Shown: piece after piece, positions 1 to 12,118 of the stretch
How positions within the stretch are numbered: position 1 is the first letter of the stretch
How the letters are laid out: each line of letters starts with the position of its first letter
NCBI GenBank assembly: GCA_037157565.1
Contig: JAZHRO010000073.1
Span: 96,202,001 to 96,266,000 of the forward strand
Direction: 5' to 3'
DNA from: Thalassia testudinum
Lineage: Eukaryota > Streptophyta > Magnoliopsida > Alismatales > Hydrocharitaceae
DNA: 64,000 nt
Position numbers and translations under genes: made by a program
The notes under the pieces: generated by a model
Database searches by the model: none
The model's input: only the letters and a program-made list of their open reading frames with translations
Told to the model about the DNA's origin: nothing

Positions 1-350
1 TGAAAAATCCGTTTGGCCACCCTGTTGGATTGTTGCTACTTCTCTCAACCTCTCCAAAAGGCTACCACGATCTACCCGTGGTGCCCTTGTTCTATTCGAT
101 AAGCAGTTTATATTCATGTTATCATTTAGTTTAGTTTCATGTATGAAATTCATGTTCAAACACTATATGTGATATATATATCGTGATTCATTGTATCTAT
201 TATTTAGTAATTAGATTTAGAATAAGTGCATGAAATAAAAAGTGTTTTTCTGCCTCCCTGTGATCGACTGGGACTCCCAGTTCTGTTAATTTTATTTGTC
301 GAGATGTAGTTCACGCTATACTACAATGTATTTATCATTTACACGATCTA
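1..350 (+). repeat. Probable downstream (U5) end of the 5' LTR of element A
   Basis: This AT-rich stretch holds GCCTCCCTGTGATCGAC (252-268) and a TATACTACAATG box (about 317-328). Both kinds of motif recur near the downstream ends of the other LTRs in this window. It runs almost directly into the protease-like frame at 364 with no recognisable tRNA-Asp primer site or gag, so an internal deletion probably joined LTR to protease. The LTR 3' end itself is not clear. Confidence 0.45.
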
Positions 351-363
351 TGCCCCAAATAGG

Positions 364-1260
364 GTGCCTTTAATTTCAGTGATTATTGATGATACTACTT
401 TTGATCGTGCCCTCCTTGATCTTAGTGCCTCAGTTAATATCATTCCCATGATTTTATTTGAACAATTTCAGATCGGTGAACTTAAACCTGTTGAGGTTAA
501 CCTTCAATTAGCCGACTGATCTACAATCAAACCTCGTGGGATTGTTGAGGATGTTTTGGTCAAGTTCCAAAATTGTGTCTTCCCTGCAGACTTTCTGGTC
601 CTTGACATTGAGGTACCCAAATCTTTACTAAATGCCCCAATAATGCTTGGACGACCCTTTTTGGCCACTGCAAAGGCAAATATCAATTGCCACACAGGCA
701 AAATGGATATCACCTGCGCAGGCTAAACTATCACTCTTGATATTTTTCAATCCTCCAAGAGATTCCATGATGATAACTTTTTTGAGAACTTAGATACTGA
801 AATTTCAAATTTGGTGGAGGAGACAATGTTGGTAAATACCCTTCCTAACCATAAATTATTCGAGGAATCTGACTCAGAATCAGTGGTCGATGAAATCTTT
901 GATTTGGAAACTTGTCTTGACCAAAAATCCATTCTTGATGAATCCCCTGATCACCTTTACCCACCCACTCTTCCCTTACCCCACCTTTCCACACTAACCT
1001 CACCCAATCCTCACCATCCCTTCCTTGACCCCTTTCCTATGGACCTACCACCAGACCTACCCTAGTTTGGCATTCAACATGAATTAAAACTTCAGCTAGA
1101 CTCGGGCTATACTTATCATTTTCCATCCAACTTTGATCCCTATATTTCCTCTAATCAATTATCTAGGGATCTAGAAGAAGATGCCTTTTATGTGGCCATC
1201 CAAGTGTCCAATTATTTACATGATTACCCATCTTCTGTGGATACCTTCACACCCAACTGA
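364..1260 (+). pseudogene. Broken retropepsin-like ORF of element A
   Basis: One frame of 298 codons plus a terminal stop, with premature stops at 517-519 (TGA), 724-726 (TAA) and 1063-1065 (TAG) and no frameshift seen. The start resembles an Athila/Tat-type aspartic protease: a strand ending LLDLSASVNI where active retropepsins have D-T/S/L-G-A, then QLAD, PRGIVEDVLV, FPADFLVLDIEVP and the flap-side signature MLGRPFLAT. The glycine of the catalytic triplet is replaced by serine. The downstream half is acidic and proline-rich and ends SNYLHDYPSSVDTFTPN, closely matching the end of the intact ORF in element D. It is a relic and unlikely to be active. Confidence 0.8.
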
Positions 1261-2626
1261 ATAAGCGTAAAAGATAGCACTGGATGGGAGGTAACCCATC
1301 ATTTTTTCCTGCTTTCCTTTTCTCTCTGTTTTTTTCTAGGTTTTGACCATCCTAAACCCGACTGCCTTTCACTAAGGTGATCCCTCTTTCCCTCCTAATG
1401 CATGAGGACATTGCATATCATAAGCATGGGGGGTGTTTTTAAAATTTTTGGCAATAGATTTAGGATTTTCAAAACCTAAAAATATGCATTTTTTTTCTTT
1501 TGTCAATTTCTTGTTTTCTGCTTGCACACCCAAAAAAATAAAAATCTTGAAAACTTTTTGAGGAAAATTTTGAAATCGAGACTAAGTTTGAAAACTCACT
1601 TTTGGTACAATGGGATTTAATCTTTAGCAAACTAGGGATGAGGATATGGATCTGATCATTAGAATTTTGGGGTCTATCTTTAAACTAGATTAGATATTCT
1701 TCTCCAAAATTTCACTTGAACTCATGATAGCTCAGGTGACTTGATCCTCTTTTGTAATATGGAAAGTATCTGGCCTAGTTTCTAATTCAAAAACTTGGAT
1801 TTCGTGCGAAACTTCCTGTGTCAAATTTCACACACAAGCCAACACCTAAAAACTACTAAAAATTAGATAAACCCCATTGTTTGGCCTTAGTAAATGCCTG
1901 AAGTAGATCATTGGTTTGAGTTCCCACAACTGAGAAGGAGGAAAATGCCTCCTTTGAGGATACGATGTCAACATGTTACCACCTCGGCACTACTCCATAT
2001 CTATATTTCATATCTTTAGATGAAGCAATAAAGTGTATGCAGCTCAAGTGTCTTGGATGGTGCTCTACCTACAGTGTCGTAGCAAGAGTATGAGTTTGCT
2101 TGGAGCGCCCCTTTACACCGCATTGTGTTTTGGGGTTGTGTGCTCCTGGGTGGTGTCATGGACAGTGCTATCTTAAAGTACTGGTGCCAGAACCCCCTCG
2201 AGGATTGGTAATGGGAATGATGATCCCAACACATCTGTTGTAGGACTAAGCTAAAAATAAGCATGGGGGAAAAAAAATGTTTTAAACAAAAAACACGGCC
2301 TTATAAATATTGGCCTTTCACAAGCTCGAACACAAAAGTGTTAAAGGTTATTACAAGTTGCGAATCAAATTCAAGAGCCCAAAAAATCCTAAAAACAAAA
2401 ATTTCAAATCATCTAAATTAACAAGGGGTTACTCTGTGAATTTTTTGGAGGATATATTGATCCCGTTTTTGTCTAATTTTTGGATCTAAAAGTAAATCCC
2501 GATGTTTATCCTTATCAAATCTCATACCTCCTGTGTTTGGATCATCCTATGTCCTGTAATCTCTTTCTCCTCAAAAGTAAAAAAAAATAGATTTACCAAA
2601 AAAATTCCATTTTGTAAAAATTAATG
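1261..2626 (+). other. Noncoding 3' region of element A
   Basis: No coding potential is seen. The stretch is collinear with 16831-18203 of element D: both contain a GATAGCACTGGATGGGAGG box just after the ORF, GCATGAGGACAT-type and CATGGGGGGTG blocks, and a TTGAGGA-TCGATGTCAACATG-like block before the polypurine tract. Conservation between the two copies without an ORF suggests untranslated or cis-acting sequence. Confidence 0.6.
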
Positions 2627-2664
2627 TTTTGTTAAGAGACTAGAAAAGGATAGGCATGGGGATG
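2627..2664 (+). promoter_or_regulatory. Polypurine tract and decayed hairpin of element A
   Basis: GGCATGGGGATG lies directly before the LTR start at 2665 and is the expected plus-strand primer. Upstream, TTTTGTTA and TAGAAAAG are the decayed arms of the hairpin that is perfect in element D. Confidence 0.7.
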
Positions 2665-3628
2665 TGATAAACGCCGATTTATCATCATTCTTATGCATTA
2701 AAACAAACCTAGCTCTTAGGATTTTACTCCGCAAATGGGTTTTTGGGCTGCATTTAGGCATAATTAGGTTAGGCATGCATTTTACATTTTGTTATCTTTT
2801 CGACATATTTTTATGAGTGTTAGGGATAACTAGATTGTTAGATCCCTAGAACCCTAGCACTTGGGAAGGCAACTGGGGAAGAAGAAGCCCAAACCAACTG
2901 GAACTTAGCTTGATCCAGCTCACCATAGTTGGAATCCAGCTCACTTGAACTAGGCCTAGCTCATCCTAGCTCCATTCAACTCATCCTAGTTGAATGGAAG
3001 CTCAAGAGAGCTCACCTTAGCTCACCTTACCCCAGGTCAACTCAAATCTAGCTTAACTTAGTTAAGTTTAGCTCATCTAAGCTCCTATTAGTTCATAGGG
3101 AGCCCTAGCTATCTCAGTTGAGTTGACTGGAGTTCACCTCAACTCAGGTCCAGCTACATCTAGCTCCACTCAACTACAACCAGCTGAAGATGACTTCATT
3201 TCAACTCAGGAAGCTCAAGTCCATCTCCAAGGGACTCAACTTAGCTCAACTCAGTTGAGCTAAGCTGCCTTACCTACCTCAACCAGCTAGATCCTCCCCG
3301 AGAGCACCAGACCCATCTCACCTCAGCTCCTTTTAGCGGAAGCCAGCTTACTCTATCTTGGCTTAGCAGCTAGCAAAGAACTAGCAAGCTAAGCCCATCT
3401 AGAGTAGCTCCATGCCAACCTCTTCTGCAGCTGCTAGCTCTAATTCAACTCCAGACTTCTTCTATGCAGCTCCTCTCCTCAAACCCTAACTCCCATTGCC
3501 TACTCCTCTACTCCATTACTAGCTAAGCTAGCTTAGCTTAGCTATGCTCCAGCTCCCTTGGCATTTACCACCATAAAAACCCACTTAACTAGCTCCACCA
3601 ATTAACCCTAACCCTAAGTCCACCTAAC
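2665..3628 (+). repeat. 3' LTR of element A, first part, with AGCT-rich block
   Basis: It starts TGATAAACGCCG and matches the LTRs of element D (14052 and 18242). From about 2880 to 3550 it is a dense array of AGCT tetranucleotides in CAGCTC and TAGCTCA contexts. It is cut at 3628 by element B and continues at 63676. Confidence 0.85.
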
Positions 3629-5431
3629 TGACAAGTCAAATTTTCGTGTTTGAAAATTATGATTAAGAAGATTTATCGCTGTATCTTTAAGTGGTGGAAA
3701 ATCGACTAATCATAACAATTAGAATTAAAATTAAACCACTCACAGGAGAGCAAGTCGTGTTCTCAGGGAGGCAATGACCTATTTAAAGTCACAATTAGGT
3801 AGAGATCGAGTTCGCTGAAATATTCGTCAAATCAAACAATGCATATGTCCCTCTGAATGTAAACCTTAAATTTATGGAGAAGTCAAGGGTTGTTGACGTA
3901 ATTATCACGTAAGAAAATTGTCCATGTGCAAGGGTATGCCATGTACTTTTCACTTGCATGCATACTAAAATGTAATTCAAAATTAAATGTAATGCATATA
4001 GAGATGAATCAATAAGGCTTAACAATTATCTAGAAGAATAAGCATAAAGCTATAAATTCACCATAATTTAATTAATCTAAGAAATAAAGAAAATAATTCT
4101 TGATAATGGCAACTTCTGTAAATAGTAATATACACTAAAATAGAGGATTCAACCTCTCTCCTCCTCACGCACGGGAGAGACGCTCATTCGAGGAGCTACT
4201 CTGGGAAAAGGTCGGCCGGAGCGAGGCCTTCGCTGTAGTGGCGGCGGTGCATCACGAGGTGGCCTCGGTCGGCTGGACGGAGGAGAGAAGCGACGGCAGT
4301 GGCTGTTGCTGCTGCTCTTATGCGTGGGAATGGAGCTACTGAGGGGTACTGGAGGACACACGTTGCGCATGGGCAAAGTGGCTAGAGTAGCGCGCGCTCT
4401 GCATGTGCGGCTGGAGGAAAGGGCTGGTGGCTGGTGGACACGCTGTTGCTATTGGGGCAGCATTTGGAGGTGCTACGGGCAGAGGTGCAGCAAGGGAGGC
4501 GCATGCGGAGGTGCAGCGTACTCTGCGCGCAGGCAGGGTTGCTGCGAGGAGGATGCGGAGGCTGCTGCTGCGGGCGATGTGTGTGCACGGGAATGGCGAG
4601 GAAGCGCAGTGAGGGCATGTGCTGCGCGCAGGCGAAGCGGCTGGAGTTGGAGAACGGTTGTGCGGGCTAGAGGAGCACAGGTGTGCGTGAGGGTACCCTG
4701 CTACATGCAGAGGAGGAGCAAGGTGTGGGCACTGACGGTGGCGTGGCTGGTGGCTATGCGTGATGGCGCTACGTGAGTCTGAAAGGTTGGGAAATGTTGG
4801 GTTTTTTCTTGATGTTGCAGGTGAAGCAAGAGGAAGAAGATGCAGGGGAAAGGTGTTTCAAGTGAGGCATGGTGGTGCAAGGACTCTAGCTGGCGGTGTG
4901 GGCTGTCACACTACATGCCCACGGTTGTGGAGTCGCATTGCCGTAGTTGTGGCCGGTGTTGAAGAGGTGAAGCACACTATTGGATCAGGATGGAGGTCTG
5001 CTCTAAATAGTAGCCATTCCTCCTCCTTTGTAGTGTGGCTACAAAAATTTTGAAATTCAAACAAGCCACCATCGAGTGAATGCTGGACGAGTGAATGCGC
5101 AAGAGGAGGAGGCGGAGATGAAGTAGTTACCTACAAAAAGGAGAAGACGAAGAACAATTAAATAATTAGGATTATTTATACATAACTCCTTAACTTCTAT
5201 GTTAGTTAAAACAATGTATGTAATTCTCCTAATTAATTAACTAATTAAATGTTTGCAATCCTAGGTAAATTTTAAATGCATTTAGATATGGATGCCACAC
5301 ATGAATTATGCACTTAAGCTAAAAGTATGAATTAATCTAATTACATCCTAATGTATGTTATCTAAATGTTATAATTAACTTAATATCGAGCCACTTAAAT
5401 ACTTAAATATCCCACAAATATGGGCTAATCA
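3629..5431 (-). repeat. 3' LTR of element B
   Basis: It runs from TGACAAGTCAAAT to GGGCTAATCA, 1803 bp, and matches 59159-63670 once solo LTR H is removed. The central part (about 4150-5120) is GC-rich and noncoding; the open frames there are low-complexity Ala/Arg/Gly frames and not genes. A GCTGTCACACTACATGCCCA module at 4902-4921 recurs in the LTRs of E and F. Confidence 0.92.
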
Positions 5432-6758
5432 AATACCCCCATGCCTAGTTTTTGCTAGTCCCAAGCAAATCTAAGCAATAACCTAGCACTCCAACTAGAC
5501 TGGCCAACCCAATCGGTCTTCCTTTAGAAAAATGTTAAGTTCAGACTTTAGGCCTAAGGTTCCCAAGTAGTTGCTAAGTTACAGACTAGGTCGGCTAAAG
5601 ACGAGTTGCAAGCACAGGTTTCCTTGATTTCTAACTCTACCCTAGGGTTTATTGATCCCAAAGATTAAAGCGTCCGTGCATGTGCATTGGTCTGAGTTTT
5701 TTGAGGTTGGTATGATTGCCAACCTAGAGAGGAAAAAGGACTTTTTCTTTTTTGAATATATATTTTTGTTTATTCCCTCTAAGTCTAACCTTGGATCAGC
5801 TATCAACACAGTCTGTGTCAGATTCATTGTTCCCATCACCATACCTCAAAGGGTGCCTGGCTTTCGATGCTTCGAGATAGCACCACCCATAGCGACCCTA
5901 AGAACTCCTGGAAATTGACACTTCGAGATAGTATCTCCCATGGATTTCTTAAGAGAATTCAGGCCTATGGCAATCGGCACTTCGAGATAGGGCTGCCCAT
6001 GGTACCTGAACTGCATAATGCGCTTACATGCCCCCAGTAGGATGGATATCCTAAAAGACAAGCACCGAGGAAGTAACACGTTATCATCTCATCCTCAAGG
6101 TGAGTATATACTCTACCTCTCCTGCAGCAGGAACTCTTCGAATCAAATTGTGTTTTCAAGCTTCTCCTAAGTCAAAATTAACAGAACCAACATTTCTTAA
6201 AGAAATGAATTAGGGTGATCACTTACTTACACAAGACCAAGTGTGTGTGAAATGTGGATGCTTAGGTTGCAAGGACCCGTAAACCAAAAAGGAGAAGAAG
6301 ACTCCAGGTACTACACAACCTTTAACTAAATCCCTAACTTTCCTTCCCCAACCTCTTGAGGAATGGTCCGCAACTTAACTCCTACTGAAGTTTTTAAGTC
6401 AACAAAGGACCCTAAAGGTCTAAAGCTAATAGATCACTTAGCTTCTAAAGTTCGACACCTAGAATCAACTTAGTCTAACCTAAAGTTTTTGTCTACTTAA
6501 GAATGTGGGGCCCACCCAGTTAAGCTCAATAATACAAAATAATTTCTTCTTTTTCCTTTCTTTTTTCTTTTTAATGCAATATGCATGAATTAATGCGAAA
6601 TGTAGACATGCTATAAATAGATGACTCAGGTCCTCTCCCCCATGCCTGGTTCAAACGATGTCCTCATTTGAAACAAAACAGTTAAAGGAAGATATTACCT
6701 GAGGCGGAGAATGATAGGAGCTAAGGCTCCTCAGGAGTGACCTTGTCAACCAGATGGC
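5432..6758 (-). other. Noncoding 3' region and polypurine tract of element B
   Basis: Just inside the LTR is the polypurine tract (plus-strand AATACCCCCATGCC) followed by a TTTTGCTAG / AAGCAAA hairpin with one mismatch. The region also contains the triple TTCGAGATAG repeat. It has no env-like ORF. The last 35 or so bases (about 6724-6753) encode the integrase C-terminus that C cut off. Confidence 0.8.
5862..6002. repeat. Triple TTCGAGATAG repeat, copy in B
   Basis: Three imperfect units about 55 bp apart, each of the form TCGA-N-CTTCGAGATAG followed by a C/G run and CCCAT. The same block is present in C, E and F at the same place relative to the 3' LTR. Confidence 0.75.
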
Positions 6759-8704
6759 TGATCGAGAGTTTTTTGATGGCAGAAATAATATCAGAAAAAT
6801 ATGTCATCGTAATATGTAATGCAGTAGAAAAAACCTCGATCAAAGTTACTAAAATACTGAAATAATACCACACTTCAGGTCATATCCACAAGGAGGACAG
6901 ACCAATAGATTCACGACTATGGAGCCATCATGTTCAGAGAAACATTCATAAAATCAATTAAATGAATATGCAGCTCAGAATGTAACTTTCAATTTCATGA
7001 GAAGTTGAGGGCTATTTACGTAAATTTCACATCATAAATCCAGCTCTCAAAAATATGTAAATGATGCATGTGTAGTGGCAAAGTATGTAATTCTAGTTGC
7101 ATGCAAATCTGAATCCAATTTCAATGAGAATTGATGTCCATAACAAGAGAAAATTAAATATGAAAAGGAATAAGCATAATGTCGCAATTTCACCCTAATA
7201 ATTTAATCCAACAAAATATTTGAATAGTGTTCCACAATGGCATTTTTGGTAAATACTAATAGAACCCAAAAATAGAGGAAACTTCCTCTTGACCTCTTGC
7301 GAAAAGGAAGTGACCAAGGAAGCTGAGGAGCTCGATGAAGGTCGACAGCGACGAGGGCTTCGCGATGGTGGTGGTCCCACGGTGGGAGGTGATTGAAGGC
7401 GGCCGATTGGAGCGGAGGAGCTCACCGGCGATGGGTGGTCGCTCACACATGTGTGAGTCGTAGGAGCCACAACTAAAGGCATGGTGGCGTTGGTGGAGTC
7501 GAGGTGAGTTCGATGACGTCAACGGCATGAAGGATAACAACCCGTGGTGGTGGCTGCTTCGAGTATGCCATGGGTGGTGATGGGTTCCTTCGGCCCTGCT
7601 GTGGAGGTCTTGAGCGAGGAGTCATCGAGTGGGTGGCGTAGTCATGCACAAGGGCTCACGCGAGGGCTGGTAGTCGAGGTTGCTGGCTGTGCTTGCATGC
7701 AACGACACACATGAGGGTTGTGGTGCACGGGGCCTGTACTCGCGAGAGGTGGAGGTGGCCGATGGTTGAAGGTGCGGTGGTCGCAGCTTACTGCTATTGA
7801 GAGGGTGGCAGTGGTGCACGATCAGTGGTGGTGCATGATGAGCGGTGGTGCCTTGGACTTGGTGGCGAGGAGATGCAATGAGGAAGAGGGGGCTTGTGGT
7901 AGCGGGAATGTCAGGGTCGCGCGGTGGTGGTCACGGCGCAAGCGACACGCTATCACCATGTGGCTTTCCACGGTTGCTACGCGAAGGAGATTCGAGGAGG
8001 AGCGGGAGGCGGTCGGTGGGATGAGTCTCAAACATCTAGGAACCTTCCCAGTCATCTTAACTGAAGAGGCCAGCATACGGTGAGGGTGTTGGTGGCGTCA
8101 ACGGAGACTCGCGGTGGGGGTACAGTCATGGTGGCTCGCAATGGTGGAATTAGGCACACGGTGAAGGTTGAGAGGTTTGCCTGTGGGGAGGAAATGTGGA
8201 GGAGGGTCTTCTTCCTTGTGGAGGGAAGATGATTGGAGAGGGAGGACCACTGGTGGAGAGAGGAGACAGATGGGCGGCTTCCTCCCCATCCTTGTTATAT
8301 AAGGGGGAAAATAAGAGAATGAGAGAGAGAGTCAAAGAAGGAAGTAGTCAACAATCTAAATTTTATGGCCATTTGAGGGAGAGAGAGATAAGGAAAGGAG
8401 AGGAAAGAATAGGAAGGTATTTTATTTGCTTTTCTTTCTTTCCCTTTTATTATCTCTAGGAAATCAATACATATTTGGTTGCCATTTGATGTGAAGCTTA
8501 CTAAGAAAATATCCTTCCCTAAATGACCTTGCAACCACATAAGTAATGAACCCCTTTTATATAAGGATTAATGCAATTGATACATGAAATGATAAATCGA
8601 TGGTTCACATGATTTTGTCACTAACATGCATGTTTTAAATTAATCTCTCATCCAAATAATAATGCACTTAAGCACTAAATTAGTCTACTAAAGTAGACTT
8701 ATTG
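6759..8704 (-). repeat. 3' LTR of element C
   Basis: 1946 bp, matching 13433-14051 plus 20317-21656. The plus-strand left end is TGATCGAGAG. The right end reads CTTATTG where the other copy has CTTATCA, so the terminal CA has been lost by mutation. The GC-rich middle (about 7280-8250) gives open frames on both strands that look like by-products of composition. Confidence 0.88.
8295..8305 (-). promoter_or_regulatory. Candidate TATA box, 3' LTR of C
   Basis: The minus strand reads CCTTATATAAC; the same site is in the other LTR near 21250. It lies in the position expected for a U3 promoter. Confidence 0.5.
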
Positions 8705-10675
8705 AATACCCCATGCCTAAGTTTTGCTAGTCTCGAGCAAAATCATATGAAACAAACCAAGTCTCCAGGTCAGATTTTACCGTCAGGATGCCTTACCATG
8801 CCACATCTGTAGAAAATAGATTGAAATACCAACTATAGGCCTAAAGGTACTCAAGTACCAGCTAAGATATGGACCTGACCAGCCTTAGCCTTGGTTCTGC
8901 CGCGAAGGATTCTAAGGCCCGCAAAAACTGCCCAAACATTTGTTGACCCCAATGGTTAAAGCACCATTGTGTATGTACAAAAAGGTTTGGTTCAGTTTGC
9001 CAGTGTATTTTAGTAAGAGAGAGAGGGAGAAATATTATTTTGAGAGTTTTCTCTCTTTCTTTTTAAATTCCCCTAGACTCAACATTAGATTGGCCCTAAA
9101 CACTATCTGTATCAGATTCCTTGTGCCCAAAGTCAATCCTCACATGGTTCCTAACAATCGATGCTTCGAGATAGCACCTCTCATGGCAACTCCTAGAACC
9201 CTAGCTTTCGACACTTCAGGATAGTACTGCCCAAGGCGTTCTGTAGCAGAATTCAGACCCTAGTAATCGACATTTCAGGATAATGCTACCCATGGTATCT
9301 GAACCAGCACGAGATGCTTCCTTGCCCCCAGTAGGATATTTAGATATCTTAGGAGACAAGCATCGAGGAGACAATATGTTATAACACATCTTCGAGGGGT
9401 TTATTTTACATTCCTCCTCTCCGCGTCGAGAACTCATTTAATCAACTTGTGTCTTCAAGCTGCTCCTAAGTCAACTTCTCAGGAAAACAATTTTAGAATC
9501 AACTTTTTTTGGCATTATTCTTTATTATGCATGCTGAGCCAGACCAGTGAGTGATTTTTGGGTGCTCAGGTTACTAAGTTCCACAAACCAAAGGGCAAGC
9601 AACGAGGTCGAATAATTCCTAAGCCATAGACTTAATACATCGGCCTCGCAACTCCCTCAACCTCTTGAGGAATAGTCCAGATCTAAACAAGTACGTGAGT
9701 GTTTAAGCTTTAGAATAGACCCAGGAGACCTAAAGTTAATATCCCTCACTTATCTCCTTTTCTTTAGCACTTCAGGACTTTATTTATTCATTCACTCTTT
9801 CCTAGAACTTAGTTAACTCTTCCATAATCAACTCCTGGGAACAACACAATTCTGCAAATTTTCTTCCAGTGTCTCTCCTCAATATATTTGAAATTCAACT
9901 CACAAAGATTTCATCTCCTTTTTCTTTCTTCTTCTCTCTTTTTTTTTGTTGTTGTTGTTGGTTTTTTTTTATGCAAGATGGATGCCCTAATTTCATGCAA
10001 AATATGTATAAATGCTATGAATAACCTCAGGTTATACCTCCTGCCTAAATCTAACAATGTCCTCATTGAAATGCAAAAGGACAGATATTATCTGAGGTGG
10101 AGTTGGGATACCTCGCAAATCAGGCTCTAGAAAGGAAACAGAAGGAGACCCAAACAAGATACAAAACAAACTTGGCCTGGCAAGTAAGTAACCCAAGATG
10201 TTTGCAAGTTGGTCATGGATAGTGAGGCCAAGTACTCACCAGAAGCAGGTGAAAAGAGGGTAATCTTGAGCTATTTGTGGAGGTTTTACATAATACACAT
10301 GAGTAGTAACCTCCGAGAGTGTGCGACGAGGAGGCAAAGGCTTCTCAAGCAAATATGTGTGGGGTACAGAGACTACGATGAAACGTACCCTAAGACTAAT
10401 GGGCTGACATGGAAAAGTGTCTATCGAAACTCGCCACTCTACCACAGGGTGATTGGTCTGGATATTCCCCCATTAATCAAAAGTGTGAGCAGAGATTTCA
10501 GGAAGCTGGTTCTATAGGAGTTGAAGTCGCTCAGGTGTAGGGTAGGGAGGAGGGTTAAAGAGGGTGTGAGCAGTTTAGCATTCATCCTCGATTTCCATTC
10601 CAATTCTTGAATGTTATCAAAAGTAGCCTTAGTTACTGCTTGCCTTTCATGCTGCATATCACTAGTGTGCGTGTC
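8705..10675 (-). other. Polypurine tract and noncoding 3' region of element C
   Basis: The polypurine tract (plus-strand AATACCCCATGCC) is followed by a hairpin, TTTTGCTAG and CGAGCAAAA with one mismatch, at 8722-8742. The stretch is collinear with the 3' regions of B, E and F. No convincing ORF is seen on either strand. Confidence 0.7.
9157..9296. repeat. Triple TTCGAGATAG repeat, copy in C (diverged)
   Basis: The first unit keeps CTTCGAGATAG. The second and third have drifted to CTTCAGGATAG and TTTCAGGATAA, with the spacing and flanking CCCA kept. Confidence 0.65.
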
Positions 10676-12118
10676 TTAGAATGGGCCCAAATGTTCTTCA
10701 TCCAAATTGAACCGCTCAAGGGTGTCACTTATTTCACTATCATGTAGAAGTGGTTTGGAAGCAATAGGACTGTGTGTGTCCTCAATAATGACATCCCTAG
10801 GTTCTTGTTCAATGTTAAGATCCTGCTTATGGGGTGTATAGATTCTTTCCTCAAGAGTAGTAATTGCTTCCATTTCTTTCGACTGTTTGAGAGGATGATG
10901 TTGATAGTCAATGGTATGTAGGGATCCAGATTTGGTTAATTTAGTCAGAATGTTAGGGGGTAAGTCCTCGAACAACACATATTCTCCCCTAGATTCAGTC
11001 CATACTCTAAGTCCGATCCTTTCAGAGTCATCATCATTCTTTTCTACATTTTCTCCCTCTTGACTCTGAGACGCAGGAAAATTTTTCACACCAAGATCAA
11101 GTGCTTCCTCCAACATCAAATCTTCATGTCCCTGAGATCAATAGTGATCTAATTCTTCCAATTCAGCCTCAATTTTATCATGGTCACTCAGGTTGGGGAC
11201 TTGTGAATCCTCAGAATATTCAATGACAGGTGTTGGTCCCATTGATAGAGGAGTGTGGTTATTATCACTTTCTTCTAGTATGATTTCCTCTGGCATCCAA
11301 GACTTTTGGAATTTGTTAATTTCTAAATCACAATCCTTAGGGGGCTTTAACTGAGGTCCAAGGTCCTCAGAAGCGTAAAGTATATGCTCAGGATCCCTAG
11401 GATGGGATATAGATTCCACCTCAAGATTTAGATTGGGAGTGGGGTTGACTAATTGACTACGACCCATTTCATCAAATGTAATGAAGATACTATCATTCGG
11501 GTTGAGTTCATATAATGGGCCCATTTTCTCCTTCCAATTAAGATTAGGTGGATAGTCACCAAGATTGCCTTTTGGTGGGCATATCTCATGAGGGATGTCT
11601 AAGTGATAGCTACTCCTCAAAATAGGATCCCTGTTGTCATTGTTTTCCTTGAAATTATCTTGGTAATCGGGGATATAAGGGTAGGGATCAGAATTGACTG
11701 TAGGAGGATCGCTATGCTAGTTAATCTCTTCAGTTAATTTTTGACTATTTCTCAAACTCTTCCCCATAGAATCCATCATCTCTTTCTATTGTTTTTGTAT
11801 TTCTATCATAAAAGAGGAGAGGATACCATCAGATTGTGTAGGATAGTCAATCTCAAGTTCAATTTGCCTAGGAGTTTCAGTCCAACCTCGATAAGACAAA
11901 TCATGATGGTTGGACGGGTTGGGCATGGTCATGGATGAGCTAGGGTTGGGATACCCTTCTAGGTTCTGCTCATCACCACTGGGTTGGGGTTTAATCAGAC
12001 CAATGTTCCTATAGTAGGAGTAGAAAGGATCTCAATGCTCATCAGAAGATGGATAACTACAAGTTTTGAGATTGGGTATTCTAGGGTGAACAGAAGTGAA
12101 GCAATTATTATAATCCAT
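10676..12118 (-). pseudogene. Unknown retrotransposon-borne ORF of element C
   Basis: One frame of 480 codons from ATG at 12118, with premature stops at 12032-12034 (TGA), 11786-11788 (TAG), 11717-11719 (TAG) and 11138-11140 (TGA) and no frameshift. I do not recognise the family. Seen: a Tyr/Pro/Asn-rich N-terminal part containing FYSYYRNIGLIKPQ, a helical charged stretch (MIEIQK..KEMMDSM), then acidic sequence with the motif NPNDSIFITFDEMGRSQLVNPT and a C-terminal RVWTESRGEYVLFEDLPP. These three blocks recur in order in element E (50748-51240 and 39404-40263). There is no CCHC knuckle, protease, polymerase or integrase motif. It may be an accessory protein or a much altered gag; the sequence does not decide. 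Confidence 0.65.

Larger units (their letters stand above)
1..3628 (+). mobile_element. Element A, left part: LTR retrotransposon with protease-like relic only
   Basis: This is the outermost element of the nest. Seen: an LTR-end-like stretch at the window edge, a broken retropepsin-like reading frame, a noncoding 3' region, a polypurine tract (GGCATGGGGATG) and the start of a 3' LTR (TGATAAACGCC). The LTR is interrupted at 3628 by element B and resumes at 63676, with CTAAC duplicated at 3624-3628 and 63671-63675. Its LTR and protease region match element D at 14052-20311, so A and D belong to one family. No gag, reverse transcriptase or integrase is visible. The element continues beyond both window edges. 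Confidence 0.85.

Noticed and set aside
3600..3620. AACCCTAACCCTAA, telomere-like
   Set aside because: Only two units inside the A LTR; AT-rich low-complexity match, not a telomeric array.
4306..4776. 156-codon plus-strand frame rich in Arg, Gly, Cys
   Set aside because: GC-rich U3 of the B LTR. No domain, and the copy at 59690-60190 does not keep the same product.
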